A DNA stretch of 64,000 nucleotides, from contig JAXRKP010000545.1 of NCBI GenBank assembly GCA_037039925.1, positions 53,152 through 117,151 of the forward strand, read 5' to 3'. Shown here piece after piece: positions 39,401 through 53,100 of this stretch. Below the pieces are notes generated by a model, which saw only the letters and a list, made by a program, of their open reading frames with translations, was not told where the DNA came from and made no database searches. The position numbers were made by a program, and so were the translations under genes. Origin of the DNA: Doris montereyensis. Taxonomy: Eukaryota; Mollusca; Gastropoda; Nudibranchia; Dorididae. Position 1 is the stretch's first letter. Each line of letters opens with the position of its first letter.

Positions 39401-42071
39401 ACAGGGCTCTGGAGAGCCAGAGAAATAGACACCATATCAATATGGTGTCCCATCTGATTGAGCCAGTGCAGGCCACACTGCCCGCCAGTCTTAGCAGAAG
39501 CAAAGGCCAAAGAGGCGTGTTGGCTAGACACCCCAGCAGGGTGCTTCACCTCAACCTCCAAGATGACCTTTTCCTGTCTTACGGGTCGCACCTCACTGGA
39601 AACAAGGCGCCCACTTAGGAGAAATTAAATCCCACAAGGAGGGACCAAGACGTAGAAAGAAGAGGGGATGGAGACATGCCGATAGAGTAAGAAGGAGTGG
39701 ATGGATAGAAGACAAAAGAAAGAGATGTTCCATCTGCAACCACAAAAGGGCTTGTAATGCATAGGCGATACCCTGCCTTGTTGCTATTCGCAACCCGCGG
39801 CAGACGAGACGATCTCTCGGACCCAGAGGATGAGGGTAAGGGGAGGAAGTAAAAAATAGGAAGGGGAGAAAATCAAAACATGACGATAGAGCAAGAAAAA
39901 GTGGATGAATAGAAGCCCCCCCCCCCCATTACATTAATCCCACAAAACTACTAACTCAACTAGCGGTAAAAATCCCACATCTTTTACTCACTACGTTAAA
40001 ATCCCACGTCTTATCTTTACTCGTTACATCACTCGTTACGCTAAAATCCCATTTTTTACTCATTACGAAAATCCCACATCCTTTACTGCTACGCTTTAAA
40101 GTCCCACATCTTTTACTCGTTACGCTAAAATCCCACATCCTTTACTCGTTACGCTTAAAATCCCACATCCTTTACTTTACGCTTAAAATCCCACATCCTT
40201 TACTTCCCACATCCTTGCACTTAAAATCCCACATCCTTTTACTCAGCCTTAAAATCCCACATCTTTTACTCGTTACGCTTAAAATCCCACATCCTTTACT
40301 CGTTACGCTCGTTAAAATCCCACATCCTTTCGTTACGCAAAAATCCCACATCCTTTACTTAAAGTCCCACATCTTTACGTTACGCTTAAAATCCCACATC
40401 CTTTACTCTTAAACTCCCACATCTTTTACTCGCGCTTAAAATCCCACATCCTTACTCGTTACGCTTAAAATCCCACATCTTTTACTCGTTACGCTTAAAA
40501 TCCCACATCCTTTACTCGTTACGCAAAATCCCACATCTTTTACTCGTTAAAATCCCACATCTTTTAAATCCCATCCTTTACTCGTTACGCTAAAATCCCA
40601 CATCCTTTAGTCCCACATCTTTTTACTCGTTACGCTTAAAATCCCACATCTTTTACTGATGACCACCAAGATGGTAGTCCTATGTGACCACCAAGATGGT
40701 AGGTAGGCAGCGGCAAAGAATAATATTTACAGCTAAGTTGAGCATTGCATAATAATTGTATATCTGCTGATCATCTCTAACAAATTAAGACCCAGCAAAT
40801 GATAAAACATCACATTGAGGCTTTGTGGTGTGAAATTCGTCTGACCCTGAAATTTAAACCTTTGTAGCACATTGTCATCAGTGTAACTTCCCACATTCTA
40901 TAAAACTGAATCTCAAGTTCCTTTATTTGATTTTGCTTACACAAATTTTTAACTAATTTACGCAGTTAAAACTGCTCTGCAGACTTAAATGCACTGGTTT
41001 CACATCTAGCGCAAATACAATTAAAGATAATCTCTACAGTTGCACTTTGTTGACATCCTGATAATTCTATTTTATTTTTTTTTAAATTCTTCTTTTTTTT
41101 TTTTTTTAGTTGTATAGGTGGTAGCAGAACTTCTCACAATTCCTACCAGCACACATAAACCACAAACATTTTCTTAAATGAGAAAACAAGAAAGATACAG
41201 AATAAAAAGTACACCAAGATACTTGAATGTCTCAAGTAAACAAAACAGTAAGTGTTAGCAACCTTTTTGATGTTTAACTTACATTTGCAAACACTTTTGG
41301 AATAAAGAGTTGAGAACAGTAGACCTCAGCTGTGTGGGTACATGGGTAGGATTATTTCTGGCCAGAAAACGGGCAGCTTCCATTGCAAGATCATACAGGA
41401 TAAATGGACTTACGACAGCATTGACAGCACTGGCACAAAACTGTTGTAAAGATGTTGTTCCTGAAAAAATACATTAATTTATAAAAAGTTTCAAAGGATT
41501 TCAATTTGAACTGATAATGTAGCTGGCCTACAACCTATGTAAGTCACAAGATAATAAGAGTGTAGTAAAGTAGCATATTTAATGATTATTTGAATACAAT
41601 AACCACAGACATCAAGGATGATTAGTTTATTGGCGATACTTAAGAAAAGGACAATAGAGAAAGAAGATGAGGGAGATGATAAAAAAAAAGGAAAGTGAGA
41701 AGTTAGCACTGAAAGATGGAACAGAACATCCCAGCAACGCAGCCAAAGCTAGAAACACTTTTTTTATCCATAACATCTCATCAACATCTTTGTACTTATT
41801 GATGGTGAAAATCACAAACTATGATATGTCTCCAATCAAACCAAAGAATTTTTTAAATACCTTCTTGGAACTCTTTATTCGTTACATATAAGCAAATCTC
41901 AGATCAAGTTTGAATGTAAGTTTCTACGATCAACACAAAATTTAATCAAAATACTTTATTGAGTATCATTTATATCAATGTATCATGCAACTATGTAATG
42001 CCACAGCAAAATAAAACATTTTCCCCTACTCTCAAGGTTTTCTGTTTACACAATCTTTGATTGTCACTTAG

Positions 42072-42126
<55 letters not shown>

Positions 42127-45100
42127 TATACACACATGCTCGCACATACACAAATTCAAAAATACATTTGTACATTCGACTAACATTATGTTACAGAAAA
42201 CAAATTTCACTGTACCTAATTTGATGGAAACACTTGAAAGCAGCCATTTGACATCTTCACCATAAGGAGGGTTCCGCGCATATTTTGTTTGTGGACGGTC
42301 ATCATGAACCCTTCGGGACAGTGTCTCCATTGCCAGCATACCCGTACGAAACGCAGCCATCAAATAGCGCAGCTGAAGCTGATTGTGAGTGCTGGGCTGC
42401 ACTTGAGGCACAGCCACATTAGTATTTTGCACAGGGGATGGCGTTCCGGTGGGGGGACTTGAGGTGACCACCTCAACAGGGTGCATGGTGTGAATAGCAG
42501 GGTGGGGCTGGTTTGAAAACACTTGGACTGAAGGGGAAGGGAACGCAAGTGGGCTGCGCTCCCAGAGTGGAATATATTAGGTGGCAAACTCAAAACGTAG
42601 CTTGACCTGGGTAGGTGTACTGGGTTGCCATGTAGGCTGTGTGAGGATGAAGGCTGTGTGTGTGAAGGGTGTGATGAGGGGACGGGCTGTGAGCAAAATG
42701 ATGGTGAGAGAACGGCCCCGGAGGAGGCGCTGTGGTCGCTGCCACTTGTTGTACGTAATTGTAAGGTTGGACGTAGTGAGGGCCTATCTGAGGAGGCCCA
42801 GTAGTGGGGGCCGGCAACAAAACCACTGTTTGAGGGGGAGGTGCGGGGAAGAGGAGGGAATAAGTTGAGGTGAAGGTGAGGCCTGGGCTCCGACCTGCTG
42901 CTGAACATGAGGAGGAGACTGGCAACTGTGTGATGAGCTGCTAACAGCACTGTAATGAAGTACAGCATTTCCAGCATTCGGACTCGTGCGATCAGAGCTG
43001 AAATACATAAATACATAAAATGATAGGGATAATAATGATAAAATGTAAAACGGATCTGCAGGACCATGATAAAATATGTGACATTTGCTTTTGATGGACA
43101 TAACTTAGTAGTACAGAGTGTACGAATTTAAACATAAAAGAAAAATTTATTGAGCCTTGTTTTGAGAATTTTGACTCTCAACATTATATATAGCTCATAA
43201 TGGGATGTGTAGATTGTTCATTTTGGAATTTCCAATCATACCTAGCGAGATTGGCCGAATTAGTTGTAACTCTCCTGTACGATAAGTTTTTCCTCAATCC
43301 AATGCCCTTCACTTTTACTATAGTATATCATTGTAATACAGTGCATGCACAAAACATTAGTAATATGTTAATCTCTATGAGTGTAAGTAAATAAGAAAAA
43401 GCACACATTGAATGATCTTTTATTTAAATACAGATGTAGATCTATATCAATAAAACTTGTGAGCAAATCATCACAAGTTTGAAATTCTTTTTCTCCTTTC
43501 TCTTATTTTCCATTGAGTTTCATATCTCACGTTTAAAAAGATTTCTCTAATATCTGCTTTTTCCTCCTGCCACTTCGACAGTCCTTGGACGAGGCAGGGT
43601 GTCCACATCTGCAGTTTGGGCAACAGGGCTCTGAAGAGTGTCCACCCTTACCACAGCGGGGGCAAGCGGCCTCTCAACGTCACTTCGTTTTTCCATGTCC
43701 AAACAGATGACAATTAAAGTACCTCATTGGGTTCGGGACAAAAGATCTGATAACCAAAACCAAATACTGGATGGTGAGGACTGCTGGTGGTTTGGGTGCA
43801 TTGAAGGTCAAGACCCACGTTGATGGGTCTTGATCTCTTTACCCCCCCCTTGCCGATGATTATCCGTCTAGCATGGGTAACCCCATCTAGTTCACTCACC
43901 AGTTCTTTCTCAGTCTTTTTCATCCAGGTCACGGAATTTGACAACGCTCTTCGAACTATTGAGGCTCAGGTAAGGCTCAACGTTCACAAGGATGTCACCA
44001 AAATGCTCCGTGCAGAGCAGCTCTGATAACTCATCTTTCGATGCCACTTCAATAAAAAGGTCACCAGAGCAAAGTCTGCCGACGCTTTTAAGCTTGCTCA
44101 TCAAGCCATTAGATCTCAGTGCTCGAGCTATCTTGAAGACATTGAATGAAGCTATAGGCCGAGCTTAATCCTCTGATTTGACCACCAGAAAACATGGCCA
44201 ACCCAAGGATGTACATTTAGGAGTGTCTCAAATGCTCTCAACCTTGTCACACATAAGCTTTCTCTTTCGTTTTCCGTAGGCGGGAGGCTCCTCCCGCTTG
44301 GGGACGTGCCACACCGCCTGCTCGTTTTAGCAGAAGCCAGGGCTAAAGAGGCGTGTCGGTTAGACACTCCAACAGGGTGCTTCACCTCAACCTCCAGGAT
44401 CCCTTTCCCTGCCTTACGGGTCGCGCCTCACAGGAAATGAGGTGCTCACTAAGGGGAAGTTAAGTTCCAAAAGAGGGACCAAGACACCTTGCCTTCTTGC
44501 CATTCGCCTTCTACGACACGCATGGATGGAGATACGGCGGGGTACCTATTCTGTTCCTCTCCTCTGTTGGAGAGGTCCCAGGTTCCCATGGGGGTGTTTG
44601 AGAGATCAGTCCCTTTGTTGCTGGTCGCTGAACTCAGATGAAAGCTTCAACTTTCCCTTGTCCTCTCAACACTCCAATCTCTTCATTCTTAGGTGAAAAA
44701 GAGGTGGAGATATATTTTGACGTTTGTAACGTTTGACAATATAACCATGAACACAATGCTCCCCCTGATTGGTCAACCTTGAACATGGTTTCTTTCTATT
44801 GACTGAAGGTCACGCCTCTATTCAGGCTGACCATAGGTGTGCAATATGATTGGCAACTGATGTCTTTTATTTGTATTAATCACTATTTCTTACTTGCGGG
44901 TGGAGCTTGTCACTAAAGTAATTGACATCTGTCCAAAAGTTGCATTGGTTATATGAAGATAAGAGATTTTGAATTTGTCCACTTTGCAGAGGGTCCACTG
45001 CCTGCATTTGAGATAGAGCTTCTGTGTGTTTTTAAATATATCTTTATAAGAAAAATATCGAGTGTGTGTTAGACTCCAATAAGAACTATCCCTTTCATCC

Positions 45101-46830
45101 CGTTAGAAGAATATACTTTCTGTTTTGTGTGGCGTGGGTTGATCAGCGTAAATGGTCAAAAATAAAAGCATTCCCAAAACCCGTCCTTGAGTGCACTGCA
45201 GTGCAATTATAATGGACCCTCCACTAATGCTTTATCTCACTGGAAGGCCAGGAGTGAAGCAAATGTACGGGACCTGTTTATGCGTAGGTGTGCTTAGAGT
45301 GATCAGCGGGAGGCAAATATATGGGACCTGCTGGATAAGGGTTAAGCTTCATAAATGAGTTCAACTTGGTGAAATTAGAGTACTTCATGTTCATCGGCTA
45401 ACATCATACAAAACATAAAATATCCCCTCAGAGAACTGACTTTATTGTACACATGGCATACCTTGAAGAACAGAGGTCAGTAGAAGCATGTGAGGCAGGG
45501 CTCCCAGATTCCCGCCTACCGCAAGGGTATGGCTGCTACTGTCACTACCATCCATGGAGTCTGGAGAGTTCTGACTGGCCTCCTCTGACAGTTCAAACCA
45601 TTGTCGTGCCACTTCAAAGAGGACCTTTTCAGCAAGGAAAACAGTTACTTTTTTCATGAATATAGTTGATATTTATTTTAAATAAATGCACCTGGCAACA
45701 CCAATAAAGGGGGAAAATTAATAACAGAAATTTTAATCTGGAAAATGAGAACTCATCAACGATGACAGAAGAATTATTCAACAACGCTTAAGAAATTACC
45801 TCCCTTCTAGCTACAAATTTCTTAATGAATCAGCATTGAATACACTTGTATGAATAAACAAATGTTAACAAAAACAAAAAGACAGACCGTGAAAATACTG
45901 AATTCCTATATCTCTTAAACAAATCTAATACAATTTTTAAAAACTTGCACCAGTCTATACAAACTTTGGTAAGCCTACCACAAAAATAACAGTCTGAACT
46001 GATTGCTTTTGTCCTCAAATATGTGTATCTTTTCCCCCTTTTCACAAGAACATCTCTGAAATTATTGAACATATCATATTGTTTCCACACCGAATTCCTG
46101 ATATGAGTTTCAGATTTTGTTGACGTTCGAAGTCTGACATCGTCACAGAGTGATTTTTATGTGTGTTGTATCTCTCTGTCAATACCGGTTTTCACGCGTG
46201 GCCAGCTGTATGTGGCTTTATCAAGAACATCCCGGCAGCCTGAAGATCACGAAACTCCGAGGACTCCGTTTTAATATCATTTTTTTGTTAATAACAGTAG
46301 ACTATGTCATCAATCCCCACGAATGATAATGAAAAATATTACCTCTGGAAAAACACCCCCTCCTTCAGCTGCTGTTTCTACTGCCAGACAAGCTTTCTCC
46401 AACATGTCTCTGCTCTGTTCCTTACACTGGTAAAGGGCACACTGGACTTCTGTGGGATTGAGAGCATGGGAGTGAGGCAGACAAGAGAGGGCCAACTCAG
46501 CTGCTACTTTCACCAAATTGGGATCCCTTCCTCTTGATGCACGGTCTGCTAGGCAGGCAGCTTCAGGGGGGTAAGATGTCCCTCCCACGTATCAATGAGA
46601 ATCCTGATAGCAGCACTACCAATCTCAGTAGCTTGACCTGGTTCAAAGAGACAAAAAAATCCAAGTTTGAAGTCGATTTTTAAAAACTCTCTTTAACCTT
46701 TTAAGCATCAAATAAGGAAAAGTATTTATTATGTAGTCAATATAGTAATAATAGTAACAATAACAATAACAATAACAATAATAACAATAACAATAACAAT
46801 AACAATAACAATAATGATAATGATAATGAT

Positions 46831-46927
<97 letters not shown>

Positions 46928-47089
46928 TAATAATAATAATAATAATAATAACAATAATAATAATATTAATAACATAGTTTATTTCTATAGCGCCCACTCC
47001 CATCTTACGGCAGTTCTAGGCGCATTTATACATACATAGTAAAAAACATGAGCAGTGTACATATACAAAATAAATAAATAATTAAATAA

Positions 47090-47121
<32 letters not shown>

Positions 47122-50100
47122 GTAAATAAAAAAATAAAAAAATTTTTAAATACATAAAACCATAATATCATTTATAAAGGTATATGGTACATGGATTAAA
47201 ATCGCATAATTAAAACAATTACTTTTCTTCTAAGAAGCATCACATAAGGTATGTTTTGAGATGTTTTTTAAAGGTGTTCCGACGTGTCAAACATAGATCG
47301 CATTGACAGCGGAAGAGGATTCCAGACGAGAGGACCTGCGTATTTAAAAGAGCGCAGTGACAGTATTGTCAGGCCTTTCTTTGGAGGAACGCTTAACAGG
47401 CATTAATTTGTAGATCTCAGTTGGCGAGATGGAACATAACCAGAGATCAAGTCATTTAAATAATTTGGAGCTCTTATCAGTTTTAAATTTGTGACACAAT
47501 GTCGCAATTTTGTGTATTATTCGTTTATCGATCGGGAGTCAATGCAGAGACATGAACATAGGGGTAATGTGTTCCTATTTCTTTTTCTTCAAAATCACTT
47601 TGACTGCATGATTTTGGATACGTTGGAGCTTATGAATGAAGACATCAGGTAAATTATAAAACAGGAATGTGTGCTGAAGTCAATGTTTTAAGAGAACTTA
47701 GATGAAGAAAGTTTGATAGGTGGCCTAATAGTCTGATTTCGAGGTAAAGAGTTTTACAGAGATGGTTTATATGATGTTCCATAGATAAATTATCATCGAA
47801 ATATGTATGGACCCATGTTTAAATGTAGGAAAGATTTTAACATCTAAAAGTTTATTTGACAAGCACATCATGAATTTTGAGTTGGATAAATGGACATGGC
47901 AGGATAAAGACTAATATAATCACAAAATAAATTCATGTTACAACATACACGATAACAGGTCATTCTTTGAAAGCTTCAAATCCTATGGAAAGCAATGGCA
48001 AACTTTCAATTTTTACATCATAGATGTCAACAACTTCTGATTTTCTTAAACAAGGTGTCCCAAACTGTGTGTCTCATCAATATTGAATCATACCTGCTTT
48101 TGTAAACCCAAAACTTGTACTCTTGTATTGGGCTCTTGTAAAACTCAAAATTTTCCACAAAACTGGCGAACATCCTCTCCCTACTCGACTCCCATTTTCT
48201 GGAAATCCCTACCACGACACTTCAGACACGTTGATAAAACAGACTCTTTTAAATGTCGTTTGAAAACCTTCCTTTCCAATATGTGATCACAACCCTTTAT
48301 TGAAATCTATCACAATGTATGAACGTGTTGATGCATAATAGTATGGCCACTGTATATAATTGTGATCGTATTTTATTGTTAAGTCTCTGAAAATGTTAAA
48401 CGCTTTGAGCCTGCTTTGCATGGGGTAAGGCGCTATATAAAGATTATATATTATGTGTATTATTACCTGTAATCCAAGACACATGGGATGAATAAGTCCT
48501 GGAAAGCCAGTTGGGAGAAACGCAATTACTTAAACCAAGTGCATAGAGGCCAATCTGAAAAGCACAGATGTGCAAGTTCCTGTGCGGCCCAGTGTGACTG
48601 TTGTTACTTGCTGGCTGGGTGAAAAGGGACGTTGATGATGTGCCTCCTGCCTTTTGAAGAACAGTCTTTGCCAATTCAAACATAAAGTGATATCCTGCTT
48701 CACTTGGCTGATTAGGCACTGTTGGCATCACTCGCTGGCGACCTTTGTATCTGAGACAGAGACATTACATGAGATGAGATGCTTCACACAAAAGCATGTA
48801 TATCAAGGCTTAACGATTACGTTGCTTCAAGCTTGCCCTAGAGTTTGGAATACATCATGGAGTGCTAGACCACTTACTTCAAAGTCAGAATTCTCTTTTA
48901 AAGAGTCAGAATTTTAATGTACGACATATATAGAGATAAAAGTTGCAAAGAGACAGAGAAATAAAACTACAAATTTTGCCCACACACACAATCTCACATA
49001 CAGACAGACATACACAGACAAACATTTGCATATCACTTTTATGAATAGCTACCTAATTATCAATCTATCTATCTGGCTGTCTCTCAATCTATGTGGAGAA
49101 AATTTTTAAAAAATATGTATATACTGTATTCCCTCTATTTCGTGCTGGGTGTGTGAAAATGGAAGAGGGTGGCATACTGTTAGACAGTTAAAATTTGATC
49201 ATTGAGGCTAGCAGAACAAATCGTGATACCATATGATCTGTGTGTTGACTAGCAACATGTAATATCTCATCATCCTAGCCCTAACCAGACAACAAGGTCT
49301 AGATCTAAATTTAACTTTTACTGCATTGAAACTATGGCAACTTCACTATCTTTTACTGTTGACTTTACTTCAATAAGTGTAGTATAGTTCTGGATGTCCA
49401 GGCAGTGGACAGGTAAGCACATGTACAGGATTAGGCGATCCCACGCTCCACAAGTCTCCTGCTGCCTTGCAGGCGGGTCTTGGATGACCAAAGGCTAAGG
49501 GAGTTAAGCCAGACAGAAACTACCTGCTGCCTTGCAGGCCGGTCTTGGGTGACCAAAGACTAAGGGAGTTAACCCTGACAGAAAATAACAACCTGCTGCC
49601 TTGTAGGCTGGTCTTAGGTGATCAAAGGCTAAGGGAGTTAACCCTGACAGAAAATAACAAAGCCCGGTAGGGAGCCTCAAGGTGGCAGTAAGCTAATCCC
49701 CTGTTTATCCAAAACCAAACTGATTCAGAGAAATAAATATGATATACCCGGTTTGACCTTTGAAGGCAAACATGGAAACGAACACGGGCTGTGATTTTTT
49801 GAACATGGAATATTAGGGAAAAAAATGGAAAAGAGATGGAATTAACTGAAGAAATGGAAACATTCAAAGTAGACATTTTGGCTATTACAGAAACAAAGAA
49901 ATAAGGACAAGGAATAGAAAATGTAGAACCAAATCATACTTTAATCTTCTCAGGAGTAGATGTCAAAGATAGAGCTAGAGCAGGAGTAGGTCTACTAATG
50001 CATCAAAGGTAAGAAAAACTGCTAGAAAGTTGGAAATTTATAAGCCCACGGTAATTAGAAATAAATATTTAACCAAAAGGAAGAGAAATTAAATCATTAA

Positions 50101-53100
50101 TAAGCTTATGGACCAAACGAAGATGCCACCAAAGAAGATAAAGACATTTTCAAAAACGATTTACAAATAGCTGCAGAGAATCTCAAACCCAAACAGATAC
50201 TAATGGTTTTAGGACATTTAAACGCTAGAGTAGGCAACAATGTAGAAACATCAGGTAGAGTAACAGGTAAAGAAGGAGAAACAACAACTTCTCCAAATGG
50301 AGAGAGACTAATAGATTTTTGCCTAAAGAATAGCATGAAAAAAAAACCAACACCTTTTTTCCTCATAAAGATATCCACAAATATACATGAGTAAATGAAG
50401 ACAGATGTGAGAAATCAATCATAGACTATATGATAGTTAGCAGTTCCCTTTTTACAGTACAATGGATGCAAGAGTAAACAAAAGAACTGAAATATTAAGT
50501 GATCATCACCTAGCCATTCCCAAAATGAGATTACTGACTGAAGAAAACAAACAGAAAAGGAAAGAGAAGAAAGCTACTAAATTCAAATTAGAGGAATTAA
50601 ATAAACCAATAGTAAAACAGATATACCAATCTAGGATAAAAATAATTTATCAGTGAAAGGCAGATGGATCTAAATGATAGCACAATAGAAAAAAGTGGCA
50701 AACGTATAAAGAAACACTCCTCAGTTGTACTGAAGAGGTCTTGGGTAGGAAACAAATTAAAGGACATAGGAAAAGAACAGCATGGTGGAATGAGATTATC
50801 AAGATTAAGATCAAAGAAAAGGACACCTGGACGAAATACTTGCAAACAAAGAGGCTAGAGGATAGGATAGATTACGTGAGTAAAAGAACTATCACCAAAG
50901 AGGAAGTGAGGAAAGCAAAACAGGAACAATGGGAAGAGTTTGGACAAAGACTCCAAGAAAGCTATCAAGGAAATCCAGAGCTGTTCAGGGGAGCAATGAA
51001 GAGCATGAGAAAGACCAAAGCATGCCCAATACGACAAATTAAGAACGCCAAAGGAGTTTTGAAACGGGCATTTAGAGGGGCAATTTATATAAACAAAATT
51101 TGGTTTCACTGAGATCAGGGCATTTAGTCGAAACGGGCATTAAGGCGACGGGCATTAAGGCGGTCACTACTGTATATATATGTTATTTTTAAAAATCCCT
51201 TTTAAAAAACTATCAGAAATATCTAAAAAGCCTGATGTCACTCTTTAGAAATTGAATGGAAAAGACAATCTGTACAGGTTTTGAGAGATTTTCTTCATTA
51301 CTAAGTGAGGAGATAGATAATGAAAATTGGGTCAAAATTCAAATTGGTGGCCGTATTATTTTTAATGACATAGGATGACCATATTTTGAAAGTTACTCAA
51401 ATATATACTAAACGGAAAAACTTGAACTCTAAAGCACAAAAATCACTCCAGGAGTCGCCACCGCCACCCTCCCCCCCCCCCCCCCACCACAATCAGAACT
51501 CACTCCAGTTTCTGTAACATAAAGCAGTAGAGGTGATACAGCATTGCTTACTGAACTGAATACTGGTCTCTTGGAGGCCCCCCCTCCCCTCTGGCTTTCT
51601 CCTCCCATTCTATCCTATCGGCTTTGGCTGACAAACAATCACATCTGCCAAGGATACAACGACTGGTATCAATCAAACCTCTGACCTGATAGTCTCATTC
51701 AACTTGCCTACCACCACAGTGGAAACACTACACCACATGTTGTGATTGAAGGTAAATACATAAATTACCAAACTAGATTTGTTAATACAACAGAAAAATT
51801 CAAACAGATACACAAAATTCTGCAAAGCCATAAAGCGAAGATTATTACATTCAAAAGACGTTTTTTTGCAAAGTTCTCTTCTTTCTTTTTTTTTCAGACC
51901 CAAAATAGCATTTGCTTTGAGTTCTGTTTGATTTAAATATTTACCTTGTGCCCTTTCCATTTATCTGCATTCTAGAATCCATCAAAAGACGGTTGAAGAA
52001 AGGACTTGGAGGGCTGAAAAATACAGGAAGAAATTCACAAAACAAATTAAGTCAGATTTGCTATAGGACAAATGTTCAAAAGTGTGTTATTAACAAAGAA
52101 GGCCAAATAAATAACGTAAAAAAATTAAGAGTTCTTTCTCTTAAAGAAATTAATACCAGGTAAAAAATCATTGGAAGGTAAATCAGGGAAGACTGACCTA
52201 TGGAATAAATCACTATAATATGCATATAAGAGTAACAGTAACTATAAGAGTAACAGACAAATTACCTAATCTTTTAATCCTTTTGCGGTTAATCTGGTCC
52301 TGTCGGCTGGAGCAACTCACTTAATGAGGGCACCTCCTCTCAATGTTCAATTCATCCCAGTTCTCTTCGTATAAACTTTTACATTATACAAGCTCTTTTT
52401 TTATAACCAAAAATAGAATAGATATCATCTTTAGCACTTTGGTTGCCAACTTCAACTTGAGTCAAAAACTTCTGGTGGAGCTCTGATTGCCATGTTTGAC
52501 TTAAGCCGTATTCATAATACAACCCAGAAAACATGGGATTATTTAATTGTATGATATTGTTAAATTTCCAGGGTGAAATCCCCTTAAACAGAGATCCCTC
52601 TTCGATTTTTTTGCACAGTGAAATCACCTGATTACTCGATCTACAGCTGATTTAATCCCCATATTTAAATAAGGAAAGTGGGATCAGCTGACACAACAGA
52701 TATTTTTCGACATAATATCGATTCAGATGAAGATTTTAGTGCATAAGATGACGATGTTTCTGAAGATGATTCTAAATGAAACCAAATTTATTGGCAAAAG
52801 TGATAATGAAGTAATTGTGCCTGTCCCGACTGACCCGGCCTCGAAAAAGGAGGTGAGGCAGAGGCCCGAGGTGATGCCAATGAAATTCAGAATGGGATAG
52901 GAATTACCTATAAAAAGAACAATCCATAAACTAGTAATCCATGTGAGTGGCTGTAAGGTTACTCAAAACAAACTTAAGAGAAAATTTTAGATCAGATTCT
53001 ATCTAGATCATGATGATAGGTTTGATGATGACGTTTCAAATGGGTTTTTCCAAATCTTGCGATAATCACCTCCCAAAAGTCATTGTTATGTGTTTCAATA

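Larger units (their letters stand above)
37320..39830 (-). mobile_element. I/Nimb-like LINE, 5' half (ORF1, endonuclease, start of RT)
   Basis: Order on the minus strand: ORF1 remnant with zinc-knuckle-like CCPNC and KDC-type residues (39600 to 38800), endonuclease with VCSIYLPPSLP, GDCNAH-like and ISDHDLILL motifs (38652 to about 38200), and the RT N-terminal linker (38248 to 37520) with WFSRECKEAINRRKKAQRSF. The left end at 37366-37440 matches the window's last 75 bases, so this copy and the one at 62.6-64 kb belong to one family. Lies in the last ZSWIM8 intron. Confidence 0.85.

Noticed and set aside
42581..42868. 95-codon plus-strand frame
   Set aside because: Antisense to ZSWIM8 exon J.
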